NCBI GenBank assembly: GCA_028287065.1
Contig: JAQBQJ010000072.1
Location: forward strand, 1 to 33,489
Direction of reading: 5' to 3'
From: Labilithrix sp.
GTDB lineage: Bacteria; Myxococcota_A; Polyangia; Polyangiales; Polyangiaceae
DNA: 33,489 nucleotides
Below, one piece after another: positions 1 through 7,567 of this stretch. A program made the position numbers and the translations under genes. The notes beneath the pieces are model-generated. The model was not told where the DNA came from, searched no databases, and was given only the letters and a program-made list of their open reading frames with translations. Positions within the stretch are counted from its first letter, which is position 1. Every line of letters begins with the position of its first letter.

Positions 1-824
1 CGGACGTCACGCCGCCGAGCAGCGGCGGCGCGGCGAGTGGCTCGAGCGGCGGCGGCGCCGCGTTCGCGCCGCAGCTCGCGCCGCGCGACCTCGTCGGCGG
101 ACAGATCACCGAGCCGATGACCGCGGCGCTCGCCGGCTTCGTCGTCTACGTCGACACGAACGGCAACGGGAAGCTCGATCTCGAGGGTCAGTACGCCGAT
201 TCGCCGGATCAGATCATCGGCGGCAACAAGGAGCTGGTCCTCACCTATCTCAAGGGCGGCGGCGCGCTCGACTACGAGAAGCTGCGCGACAAGTCGGGCA
301 TCCTCCCGGCCGCAGGGTTCAACCTCGGGTGGACGCAGAGCGATCGTTGGCTGCCGCTCAACGTCGTCGAGCTTCAGCTCTCGGCGAAGGCGCAGCTCCC
401 GAACACGGTCTGCAGCTCGTATTCCGGCTACGACTCGAGCGGTACGTCCAGTGGCGGCACCATCGGCGCGGGGACGGTCTCGGTCGATGGAGGCTCGGCT
501 GGGAGCAGCAGCGGAAGCAGCGGGACCACCGGCGACTACTCCGGCTATCCGGACCCCTCCGACCCGAACCTCCACTGCTCGCCCGACGGACGCAGCTACA
601 CGTACGGGTCGTCGGCCCCCGACTGTCCGCCGTCGCCGCCGCCTCCGGTCGGTCTCTGCGCCGGCGATGTCTACGAGACGACCGCATGCGCCAGCCCGTA
701 CGGCTCGTCGCTGCAGCCGGGCCAGCCGGTTCCGGCGGGTTGGCCGTGCCCGACCGCCGTGGACGTCGACGGCGGCTCCGCCGACGCGGGTGTCATCGAC
801 GCCGGTTCGGCCGACGGCGGCTGA
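1..824 (+). CDS. Secreted Ser/Gly-rich protein, 5' truncated
   Basis: The reading frame is open from base 3 to the TGA at 822-824, so the true start lies upstream and only the C-terminal part (about 273 codons) is visible. An ATG at 117 is in frame but sits inside what looks like continuous protein, so I do not take it as the start. Early on, a Ser/Gly/Ala linker leads into a segment reading VYVDTNGNGKLDL, an Asp/Asn-rich loop like the calcium loops of EF-hand or dockerin-type repeats. The middle resembles a folded domain. The last third is low complexity, rich in Ser, Gly, Pro and a few Cys, and ends in a DAG-type tail. Such tails are common on exported proteins of Polyangia. The family is not recognised. 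It stops 46 bases before the sigma factor start and could share its transcript. Confidence 0.7.
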   Translation, partial: DVTPPSSGGAASGSSGGGAAFAPQLAPRDLVGGQITEPMTAALAGFVVYVDTNGNGKLDLEGQYADSPDQIIGGNKELVLTYLKGGGALDYEKLRDKSGILPAAGFNLGWTQSDRWLPLNVVELQLSAKAQLPNTVCSSYSGYDSSGTSSGGTIGAGTVSVDGGSAGSSSGSSGTTGDYSGYPDPSDPNLHCSPDGRSYTYGSSAPDCPPSPPPPVGLCAGDVYETTACASPYGSSLQPGQPVPAGWPCPTAVDVDGGSADAGVIDAGSADGG

Positions 825-870
825 TCCTGCCTTGCAGCATGCGCGTTCATCCGGGCTGTCCGCCGCCGAG

Positions 871-1401
871 GTGAGCGACGTGTACCAGCGCTATGGTGCG
901 CTGCTCTCGCGTCGCTGCCGCCTCCTCTTGCGCGATCCTGCGCAGGCGGACGACGCCGTCCAGGAGCTCCTCTCGGTGCTCCTGCGACGGGGCGGTGGGC
1001 TACGAGCGGCGGACTCGCCGTATCGATGGCTTTGCCGCGCCGCGGACCGCGCGTGCATCGATCTGCTGCGGCGTGGAAAGCGCCTGCGCAGCGCCGTCGA
1101 CATCGACGACATCGACGACCTCGATCCCGTGGGCGTCGCACCTGGAATGGACCCGGAGGCTCGGTGCGCGGTCGTCGAATCCCTGGAACGCCTCGACGAA
1201 GAGCAGCAGTCGCTCGCGATCATGCTCTTCGTCGACGGCCTCAGTCAGGGCGAAGCGGCGGAGGAGCTCGGAGTGTCCCGCGTGACCATCAACAAGCGAG
1301 CGCAGGCGCTACGCACGCTGCTCCGCATCAGTCACACAGCCACGAGCGGCGAGCGCGAGCCAGGCAGCGATGCGCGTTCGACGAAGGAGGCGCGCACATG
1401 A
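871..1401 (+). CDS. ECF-type RNA polymerase sigma factor
   Basis: About 176 residues with the two-domain layout of extracytoplasmic-function sigma factors. Region 2 comes first (YQRYGALLSRRCRLLLRD followed by ADDAVQELL, then a PYRWLCRAADRACIDLLRR helix). After an Asp-rich linker (DIDDIDDLD) comes region 4, with a helix-turn-helix reading LSQGEAAEELGVSRVTINKR. It should direct core polymerase to a small regulon and be held inactive by the membrane protein encoded next. The start is uncertain. GTG at 871 places the protein three residues before region 2; TTG at 832 in the same frame would add 13 residues. Neither has a strong ribosome-binding site. The stop overlaps the anti-sigma start (ATGA, 1398-1401), so the two are translationally coupled. 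Confidence 0.85.
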   Translation: MSDVYQRYGALLSRRCRLLLRDPAQADDAVQELLSVLLRRGGGLRAADSPYRWLCRAADRACIDLLRRGKRLRSAVDIDDIDDLDPVGVAPGMDPEARCAVVESLERLDEEQQSLAIMLFVDGLSQGEAAEELGVSRVTINKRAQALRTLLRISHTATSGEREPGSDARSTKEART

Positions 1402-2210
1402 GCCATCCCAGCAACCTCGACCTCGAAGCATTCGCCGTCGGCGAGCCGTTGCGCGCCGAGCACGCGCGTCACGTCGAAGAGTGCGCGGCATGTGGTGCGT
1501 TCCTCGAAGAGCTCCGCGGGGTCGTCGCGACAGGGCCCACCGCGAAAAAAGCCGACGACGCGGTCGCCCGCGCGATGCGCACGATGGGAGCGAGCGAGCG
1601 CGAACGCGAACGCGAGCCTGAGGCGCTCCACCCGAAGCGCGGGGCGGCGAACCGGAAGCTCTGGGTGCTCACGACGTCGGTGCTCGCACCGCTCGCGGCC
1701 GCAGCGGCGATCGTCCTCTCCCTGCGATCGGCCCCGCCGCCGGTCCACGCCTTGACTCCCGCGAACGAAGACCCGGAGCCGGCGGTCTCGACGACGATGA
1801 AGATCCAGATGGGGACCTTCCCGTCGGCGGTCGCGGAGCCCGACACGCGATTCAAGGGCGGGATGCAGCTCGCGGTCGTGCGCGCGCGCGGCGAGCAGCA
1901 GGTTCGCTTCTCGCCCGGCACGCGCACCGTGCACGTGAGGCCTGGAGACCGCATCCGTGTCGAGGTTGCGCTCGACCGCGAGCAGGCCATACTCGGCGCC
2001 GTGCTTGCGGACGACGGAAGCTATCTCGAGATCATGCCCGAGGCCGTGCGCGGGCCCGGCACTCACTACTCCGAGCGCTCCGCGAAGATCGACGCCGCGC
2101 CGACGCACGGCACGATCCTGATCGGCACGCCCGAAGCCGTGGCGCACGCACGCGCGACCCGGCAGCTCGACGGCGTCACCACGCTGCGCGTCGACTCGGA
2201 GAAGCCGTGA
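1398..2210 (+). CDS. Zinc-finger transmembrane anti-sigma factor
   Basis: 270 residues. The start is well supported: a strong Shine-Dalgarno (GAAGGAGG, 1383-1390) precedes an ATG that overlaps the sigma factor stop. The N-terminal cytoplasmic part has a HxxxCxxC motif (H25, C29, C32), the signature of zinc-binding anti-sigma domains that clamp ECF sigma factors. A charged Glu/Arg stretch (about 66-75) leads to one hydrophobic segment (about 88-109). The remaining 160 residues, presumably periplasmic, are rich in beta-strand-like sequence and contain no motif I recognise. By family logic it sequesters the upstream sigma factor and releases it on an envelope signal. Its stop overlaps the caspase gene start (GTGA, 2207-2210), so all three proteins are probably made in linked amounts. 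Confidence 0.85.
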   Translation: MSHPSNLDLEAFAVGEPLRAEHARHVEECAACGAFLEELRGVVATGPTAKKADDAVARAMRTMGASEREREREPEALHPKRGAANRKLWVLTTSVLAPLAAAAAIVLSLRSAPPPVHALTPANEDPEPAVSTTMKIQMGTFPSAVAEPDTRFKGGMQLAVVRARGEQQVRFSPGTRTVHVRPGDRIRVEVALDREQAILGAVLADDGSYLEIMPEAVRGPGTHYSERSAKIDAAPTHGTILIGTPEAVAHARATRQLDGVTTLRVDSEKP

Positions 2211-3808
2211 TCTCGCGTGCCGCTCTGGCGGGTGCTGCCGTCGCCCTCGGCGTCGCGAGCTGGACCGGCACCGCGCTCGCCGAGCCGGTGCGCATCCTCG
2301 TCGCTGCCGGCAGCAAGCTCGGGCTCGCCGCAGAGCGCCCGCTCAAGTTCGCGTCGACCGATGCCACGCGCGTCCGCGACGTGGTCGTCAGCCTCGGCGG
2401 CGTGAAGCCCGAGCACGCGATCGTTCTGTCCGAGCCTTCGCGCGCGCAGCTGGTCGCCGCCGTCGATCGCGCGCGTACCGAGGCGCAGAAGCACCGCGCC
2501 GACGAGGTCACGCTGATCTTCTACTACAGCGGGCACGGCGATCACGACGCGATCCACCTCGGTGACGATCGCGTGCTCCTCACCGATCTCTCCGCCAAGC
2601 TCGGCGAGGTGCCGGCGGGGCTGCGCATCGCCGTCACGGACGCGTGCCGCGCCACGCGCGACAAGGGCTTCACCGCGGACGAGCCGTTCGCGATCGCCGC
2701 CACCAACGTTCCGCAGGCCACCGGCCAGGTGTGGTTGCACGCCTCGAGCGACGGCGAGGCCGCGCAGGAGTCCGACGAGCTCCAGGGCGCGATCTTCACG
2801 CACTCCTGGATCAACGGCCTCCGCGGCGCGGCGGACGCGAACGGCGACGCACGCGTCACCCTCGAGGAGAGCTTCGCGTTCGCGCACTCCCAGACGATGA
2901 TCCGCTCCGCGAAGAGCAGCGGCGTCCTCCAGAAGCCCGAAGCGGTGGTGAGCCTTCGCGAGGCCGCGCCCGTCGTCCTCACCGAGACGGCATCGCGCAT
3001 GGCCACCCTCTCGCTGCCGCGAGGGCGCGATGCGCACTTCCTCGTCTACTCGTCCGGCGCGAAGAGCGTGCTCTCGGAGCTGTGGAGCTCTCCCGATCGC
3101 CGCATCGTGCTGCGCGTGCCGCCCGGCCGTTACGTCGTCCAGCGCCGCGTCGGTGCGTTCGGCGGCCTCGCGACCATCGCGATCGGCGAGGGCGAAGAGC
3201 GCAAGCTCGAGGATCGCGAGTTCGCCGCGACCAGCCTCGAGGTCCTCGCGCGCAAGGGCGAAGAGGTCGAGCCCGACAAGGTCGCCGCGCCTCCGCCGGC
3301 CGAGACGCCGCATCACGAGCTCTCCGCGGGGTACGACGCGGGCGCGAACGTCCGTACGTCGTTCGTGCACGGACCGCACGCGAGCTGGGCGTACGCGTGG
3401 CCGCACGTCGCGATCAGCATCGGCGGCGGCGCAGATTTCACGGGGCGCGACCTCGCCGCGAAGGACGAGCGCCTCGCCTCTGGCTACGGGCGCGCGAGCG
3501 TCGAGTACCGGCTCCCGCTCGGTTCCGTCACGTTGCGCGGTGGAGCAGGCGGACGCGCCGGCCTCGTCGCGCAGACGATCGAGCCCACGGCCGCGGGCGC
3601 GCTCGATCCGTCGGTGAAGGCGGAATCGAAGACCGCATTCACGTTCGGGCCCGAGCTGTTCCTCGCCGCACGTTTCGCGCTGGATCCGCGACGAACCTTC
3701 TTCGTCGACATCGGCGCGACCGGCAACGTGCTGTTCCTCCGTGAAGAGGCATCGCTCGTCGGCGTCGCCGGTCTCATGGGCAGCGGCTCGCTCGGCGCCA
3801 GGTTCTGA
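2207..3808 (+). CDS. Secreted caspase-like (C14) protein with barrel-like C-terminus
   Basis: 533 residues from a GTG start overlapping the anti-sigma stop. A Sec signal peptide ends in TALA before E26. Residues 27-250 form a caspase/metacaspase-type domain: the catalytic His is in YYSGHGD (H110) and the catalytic Cys in VTDACRA (C147), each after a hydrophobic beta strand as in clan CD peptidases. Within the domain, residues 210-221 match an EF-hand loop (D210, N212, D214, T218, E221), suggesting calcium control. Residues 250-350 look like a beta-sandwich. From about 370 to the final Phe533 there are alternating amphipathic strands with many Gly and aromatic residues, like a small outer-membrane barrel. 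Cleavage specificity and targets cannot be told. Placement behind a sigma/anti-sigma pair suggests stress-controlled expression or a role in that signalling. The catalytic pair is intact. Confidence 0.85.
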   Translation: MISRAALAGAAVALGVASWTGTALAEPVRILVAAGSKLGLAAERPLKFASTDATRVRDVVVSLGGVKPEHAIVLSEPSRAQLVAAVDRARTEAQKHRADEVTLIFYYSGHGDHDAIHLGDDRVLLTDLSAKLGEVPAGLRIAVTDACRATRDKGFTADEPFAIAATNVPQATGQVWLHASSDGEAAQESDELQGAIFTHSWINGLRGAADANGDARVTLEESFAFAHSQTMIRSAKSSGVLQKPEAVVSLREAAPVVLTETASRMATLSLPRGRDAHFLVYSSGAKSVLSELWSSPDRRIVLRVPPGRYVVQRRVGAFGGLATIAIGEGEERKLEDREFAATSLEVLARKGEEVEPDKVAAPPPAETPHHELSAGYDAGANVRTSFVHGPHASWAYAWPHVAISIGGGADFTGRDLAAKDERLASGYGRASVEYRLPLGSVTLRGGAGGRAGLVAQTIEPTAAGALDPSVKAESKTAFTFGPELFLAARFALDPRRTFFVDIGATGNVLFLREEASLVGVAGLMGSGSLGARF

Positions 3809-3869
3809 GTCGTCGGGCGCGCGCGCGATCCCGACCCGACCCGACTCGTCCGAGGCGCCGCGGGAGGGT

Positions 3870-5987
3870 TCAGCGCGGCGCGAAGCTCGCGCGGCGCGCG
3901 ACCTCGAGCCTCGGGCCGTCGAGCTTTCCCTCGACGATCTCGTACCCCATGAGGGCGAGCACGCGACCTCGAACGAAGAGCGGCCGCGCGTTGCCGTACC
4001 AGTCGACGCACGACGTGCGGCAGCGATCATCCTCCGTCTTGACCGCGCGCGCGGCGAGCGCGCCGAGCTCGCGGAACCGAAGGCCGTCGTGCTTCAGGTA
4101 CAGGACGCTCGCCGATCCCTCGACGAGGTGCTCGTAGCCCGCGGCCTGCGCGCTGCGGAGCGGAAGGGCGACGACTCCGCTGCGCTCGCCGTCGTTCCGA
4201 TAGAAGAAGCCGTGGCTCCGCAGCTCGCCCTGCGAGGCGCCCTTGCGCGTGTACGTGCCCGACGCGGACGCGCCGCCCCTGTCGAGGGCGATCGACGTGA
4301 ACGTGAGGTCCGCGCCGTTCGAGCCGACGACGATCGCGTCGTCGCCCATCCCCTCGATGCGGTCGACGCCGTGTGTGAGCGCGAGGCCGACCGCAGGTGT
4401 GCTCCCGGCGTAGCGATGCACGACGACGCGGACCTCGGCCGGCTTCTTCGCGTGCCCCCATCCTGCGCCGGTGCCGTACAGGAGATGATCGCCGACGAAG
4501 CGGTTGTGCAAGGTACCGCCTCGCGCCTCGGGCAACGGCACGTAGGCGGACGACGGCGCCGACTCCGCACGCGTCGTGAAGCTCGAGAGCGGGACCCGCA
4601 GCATCGCCATCGCGCCTGCGCTGTGCTCGGCCGACCACATCGCATCGCCGTTTGCCTCGGCGCGCACGAGCACGTTCAGGTGGTCGTCGCGCTCGAGGAA
4701 CGAGAGCTGATCGATCGGCGCACCGCGCGTCCGGAGCACGCGCGGCTCCTCCTTCGGATCGAGCGGCAGGCGATACAGGAGCGACGCGGCCGGACGCTCG
4801 ACGCGCACGGCGTCGTTCGGGACACGCGGCGTCGAGGGCGTCATCCACACGTACACCGCGCCGGGTGAGACGTAGAAGACGCGACCTGACGGGCCGAGCA
4901 CGCCGCGTGCGCTGCACGTCATCTCGCCGCCGGGTCCGCGCGTGCCGAGGTCGCACGTCGTGACGGTGTGCAGCGACAGGTTGCCCGGGCTCGGCGGATC
5001 GAGCGGCCGCGCGATGTGCGTCGGCGCGATGATCGTCGAGAAGTCCGTGCTCGTGGCGCCGGGCTTCCAGCGACGAAGCGCGGGGAGCCACCCGAGCGGC
5101 TCGCGCGCATCCAGCCGGACGTGGAGCGGCGTATAGAAGACGAGCTGATTGCCGATGAGCCGGCTCGAGTAGTTCCGCGACGAGTAATAGTCGTTCCCGC
5201 GCAGGTGGTACGTCGCGCGCGGCGTGATGTGGCCGGACGCATCGAGGTCGAAGAGCCCGATCTCGGTCCCGCCGCGCGCGTAGCTATAACCGATCACCAC
5301 GACCGTGTCGGTCGTGACGAGGAGCTCGTCGTACCAGGCGCCGGCGGGGTCGACGTCCGGGCCGAAGGCGTCGACGGCGGACACGCGCGCGAGGTCGCCG
5401 AGGCGCACGGTGAAGAGCCGGCCGCGACGAAGCACGACGAGATGCTCGCCCCGCACCTTGACGATGCCTCCCTCGTCGACGCCGGCGTGCTGGGTGTTCG
5501 TGACGGAGGTCGTCGCGCCGGTGCCGGTGCCCGAGCTCGCGCCCGCGCCGTGACCGAGCGTTCCGACGCTGCCGAGGCCGATGCCTTCTCCCTTCCCTCC
5601 TCCGCCCTCGCCGGCGCCGCTCAGGCCGAGGCCGCCCGCGCCGAAGGCATCGCCGATCGCGTCACCCCACATGTCTCCGGCGGCGGAGGACGGATCGGCG
5701 GGCTCGGCGACGTCGCTGCCGGCCGGCGTGGCCGCGCCGCGGCTGCGCGCGAGGCCGCGCACGTACGCGACGAGCTCGTCGTTCGACGCAAACGTCGCGA
5801 GGGCCTCGGCGCGCGCTTCTCGTCCGGCATCGGCGACCGCGGCGGGCGAAGACGACGCCGACGGCGGAGCGGCCGAGGGAACGCTCGGGCGGTCGACGGC
5901 CCCGATAGGGGCGCCGCATGCGGCCGCATACGCGCTCGCGCCAGCGCACACGAGGAGCCCGAGAGCCGCACGACGCACGGAGACCAT
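3870..5987 (-). CDS. Secreted beta-propeller lipoprotein
   Basis: 705 residues. The N-terminus has a signal peptide ending in AAAC (C24), a permissive lipobox, then a Pro/Ser/Ala linker and a Gly-rich stretch (about 115-155). The sequence TNTQHAGVDEGGIVKV, followed by strand pairs of the LVVLRRGRLFTVRL type, closely resembles the start of the 'secreted protein with C-terminal beta-propeller domain' family distantly related to WD-40 proteins. The family hallmark TNxQxxGVDExxIVK is almost intact here. The rest alternates beta strands and polar turns, as expected of propeller blades. Family function is unknown; extracellular binding or scaffolding is the usual guess. It converges with the caspase gene (61 bases between stops). 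No transcription terminator is obvious in that gap, which contains a short CCCGA triplet repeat. Confidence 0.75.
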   Translation of the reverse strand: MVSVRRAALGLLVCAGASAYAAACGAPIGAVDRPSVPSAAPPSASSSPAAVADAGREARAEALATFASNDELVAYVRGLARSRGAATPAGSDVAEPADPSSAAGDMWGDAIGDAFGAGGLGLSGAGEGGGGKGEGIGLGSVGTLGHGAGASSGTGTGATTSVTNTQHAGVDEGGIVKVRGEHLVVLRRGRLFTVRLGDLARVSAVDAFGPDVDPAGAWYDELLVTTDTVVVIGYSYARGGTEIGLFDLDASGHITPRATYHLRGNDYYSSRNYSSRLIGNQLVFYTPLHVRLDAREPLGWLPALRRWKPGATSTDFSTIIAPTHIARPLDPPSPGNLSLHTVTTCDLGTRGPGGEMTCSARGVLGPSGRVFYVSPGAVYVWMTPSTPRVPNDAVRVERPAASLLYRLPLDPKEEPRVLRTRGAPIDQLSFLERDDHLNVLVRAEANGDAMWSAEHSAGAMAMLRVPLSSFTTRAESAPSSAYVPLPEARGGTLHNRFVGDHLLYGTGAGWGHAKKPAEVRVVVHRYAGSTPAVGLALTHGVDRIEGMGDDAIVVGSNGADLTFTSIALDRGGASASGTYTRKGASQGELRSHGFFYRNDGERSGVVALPLRSAQAAGYEHLVEGSASVLYLKHDGLRFRELGALAARAVKTEDDRCRTSCVDWYGNARPLFVRGRVLALMGYEIVEGKLDGPRLEVARRASFAPR

Positions 5988-6036
5988 CCCGCTTCGACCA
6001 CGCGGAGAGCGAAAAGTTCTCGGGCCGGTGCCGAAT

Positions 6037-6222
6037 TCAACGTCGCTCGAGCACCACGTACACGAACGACTGCACGGCCCCGCCGGGCGTGCGATGGGCC
6101 TCGTGCCGCGAGTCGATGACCTCGAACGCGTCGCCGGCGACGTCGAGCAACGTCACGTCGCGGTGCCCCCGCGCGAGCGCGCCGCGCGTGCGGTAGACGT
6201 CGTCCCAGTGCGCAGCGCTCAC
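6037..6222 (-). pseudogene. Remnant of a SAM-dependent methyltransferase (two internal deletions)
   Basis: A 61-codon frame with GTG start, four bases after the adaptor stop codon. Three short blocks match three separated parts of one class I methyltransferase family. HWDDVYRTR (5-13) matches the family N-terminus. LARGHRDVTLLDVAG (16-30) matches the strand after the SAM motif, usually of the form LLARGxxDVTVLD. FEVIDSRHEAHRTPGGAVQSF (33-53, here split by eye) plus VYVVL matches the C-terminus. A full member is around 200 residues, so about 40-50 residues are missing near position 14 and well over 100 near position 31. The glycine-rich SAM loop and the acceptor region are both gone, so it cannot be an active methyltransferase. 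Both deletions kept the frame. The family assignment is from memory of conserved blocks. Confidence 0.65.
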
Positions 6223-6226
6223 GCGC

Positions 6227-7567
6227 TCACGGTACGACTTCGACGCGCGTCCCGTCCGCGAGCTCGGCGCTCCCGAGCTTCACGACGCGATCGCCTTCGG
6301 TGATCCCCGTCGCGAGCTCGATGGTGGGGCCGGTGTCGCGCTCCACGACCACCGGCACGAGCTTCAGCTTCGAATCCGGCCCCACGACGGCGATGCGCAT
6401 GCCCTTCGCGTCGTTCATGACGGCGGTTGCCGGCACCTCGAACACGCGATGCGGCGACGGCAGCGTCAGCGCGACCTGCGCGTACATTCCACCGAGCAGC
6501 TCGCCCTTGGGGTTCGGAACGCGGATCTCCGTGTTCATCGTGCGCGACGCCGGATCGAGCGAGCCCGCCGCGCGCGCGACCTTGCCTTCGAACGTCCGAC
6601 CGGCGAACTCGCGCACCGTGACCTGCGCGGGAACGTCGGTGCGCACGCTGGGCGCCACGTCCTGCGGGACCTGCACGAAGACGCGCACCGGGTCGACGTT
6701 CGAGATCTTGTAGAGCGGCGTGGTCGGCGACACGAGCGCGCCGCGCTCGATCATGCGGCCGTTCACGGTGCCCGCGAACGGCGCGGTGACGCGTCCCCAG
6801 GACTTCATCTGCACGAGGCGTCGCACGTTCGCCTTCTGCGCCTCGATCGCTGCCTGCGCGACCTTGACGTTCGCCTCGTCGACGAGCGACTGCGACTGCT
6901 TCTGATCGAGCTCCTGCTGCGAGGCGACGCCCTGCGGCGTGAGCTTCTTGTAGCGTTCGAGGGTGGTGACCGAGAAATCGCGGTTCGCCGTGGCCTGCAC
7001 GAGCGCGGCCTGCGATTGCACGAGCTGCGCGCGCGCCTGGTCGAGCTGCTGGTCGATCTCCGGCGTGTCGATCTCGACGAGCACCGCGCCCGCTTCGACC
7101 TTGTCGCCCATGTCGGCGTGCCACTTGCCGACGTAGCCGCTCGAGCGCGGATAAACGACCGTCTCCTCGAGGGGCTGCACGCTGCCGGGCAGGGCCATCG
7201 AGCGATCGCTCGACTTCACCTTCGGCGCCACGACCTGCACGCGGAGCGTGGCCGTGTCGTTGTTCTTCGTCGCCTCGGCGAGCTCGCGCTGCGCGTGCCG
7301 CTTCGGGAGCCACGCGAGCAGGAATGCCGCCGCGACCAGCACGGCAGCGATCGCCGCGAACGCGATGACGCGCGTCGCGTTCACCTTCGCCGGCGAAGGC
7401 AGGTCGAAGCCGAGATCGCCGTGCGGAGGGTGCTCCTTCACGTGCTCGCCATGCAGTACCGCAAGCTGCGCGTGCGGCCCGTGCGGCGCGTGCGGCGTGT
7501 GCTGCGCGTGCTGCGCCTGTCGCGGCGTGGTGGTCGCGGTATTCGGCGGATCGCCAAGAGCGGTCAT
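6227..7567 (-). CDS. RND efflux periplasmic adaptor (HlyD/MFP family)
   Basis: 446 residues. The ATG (complement of 7565-7567) overlaps the permease stop by four bases, so the two are translationally coupled. The cytoplasmic N-terminus is His-rich: nine His between residues 20 and 49. A single membrane anchor follows (about 66-87). Then comes the usual membrane-fusion-protein order: first half of the lipoyl domain (VVYPRSSGYVGKWHADMGDKVEAGAVLVEID), a coiled-coil hairpin rich in Gln/Ala (about 165-235), the second lipoyl half (VTAPFAGTVNGRMIERGALV), a beta-barrel domain (VRVFVQVPQ) and a membrane-proximal domain. It bridges the inner-membrane pump to an outer-membrane channel. No TolC-like channel is encoded nearby, so one must come from elsewhere in the genome. 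The frame is open further upstream, but that stretch is antisense-like and inside the permease gene. Confidence 0.93.
   Translation of the reverse strand: MTALGDPPNTATTTPRQAQHAQHTPHAPHGPHAQLAVLHGEHVKEHPPHGDLGFDLPSPAKVNATRVIAFAAIAAVLVAAAFLLAWLPKRHAQRELAEATKNNDTATLRVQVVAPKVKSSDRSMALPGSVQPLEETVVYPRSSGYVGKWHADMGDKVEAGAVLVEIDTPEIDQQLDQARAQLVQSQAALVQATANRDFSVTTLERYKKLTPQGVASQQELDQKQSQSLVDEANVKVAQAAIEAQKANVRRLVQMKSWGRVTAPFAGTVNGRMIERGALVSPTTPLYKISNVDPVRVFVQVPQDVAPSVRTDVPAQVTVREFAGRTFEGKVARAAGSLDPASRTMNTEIRVPNPKGELLGGMYAQVALTLPSPHRVFEVPATAVMNDAKGMRIAVVGPDSKLKLVPVVVERDTGPTIELATGITEGDRVVKLGSAELADGTRVEVVP

Noticed and set aside
832-870. Extended start (TTG at 832) for the sigma factor
   Set aside because: The extra 13 residues have no sigma-region character and TTG is a rarer start. 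It remains possible, so the start is marked uncertain.
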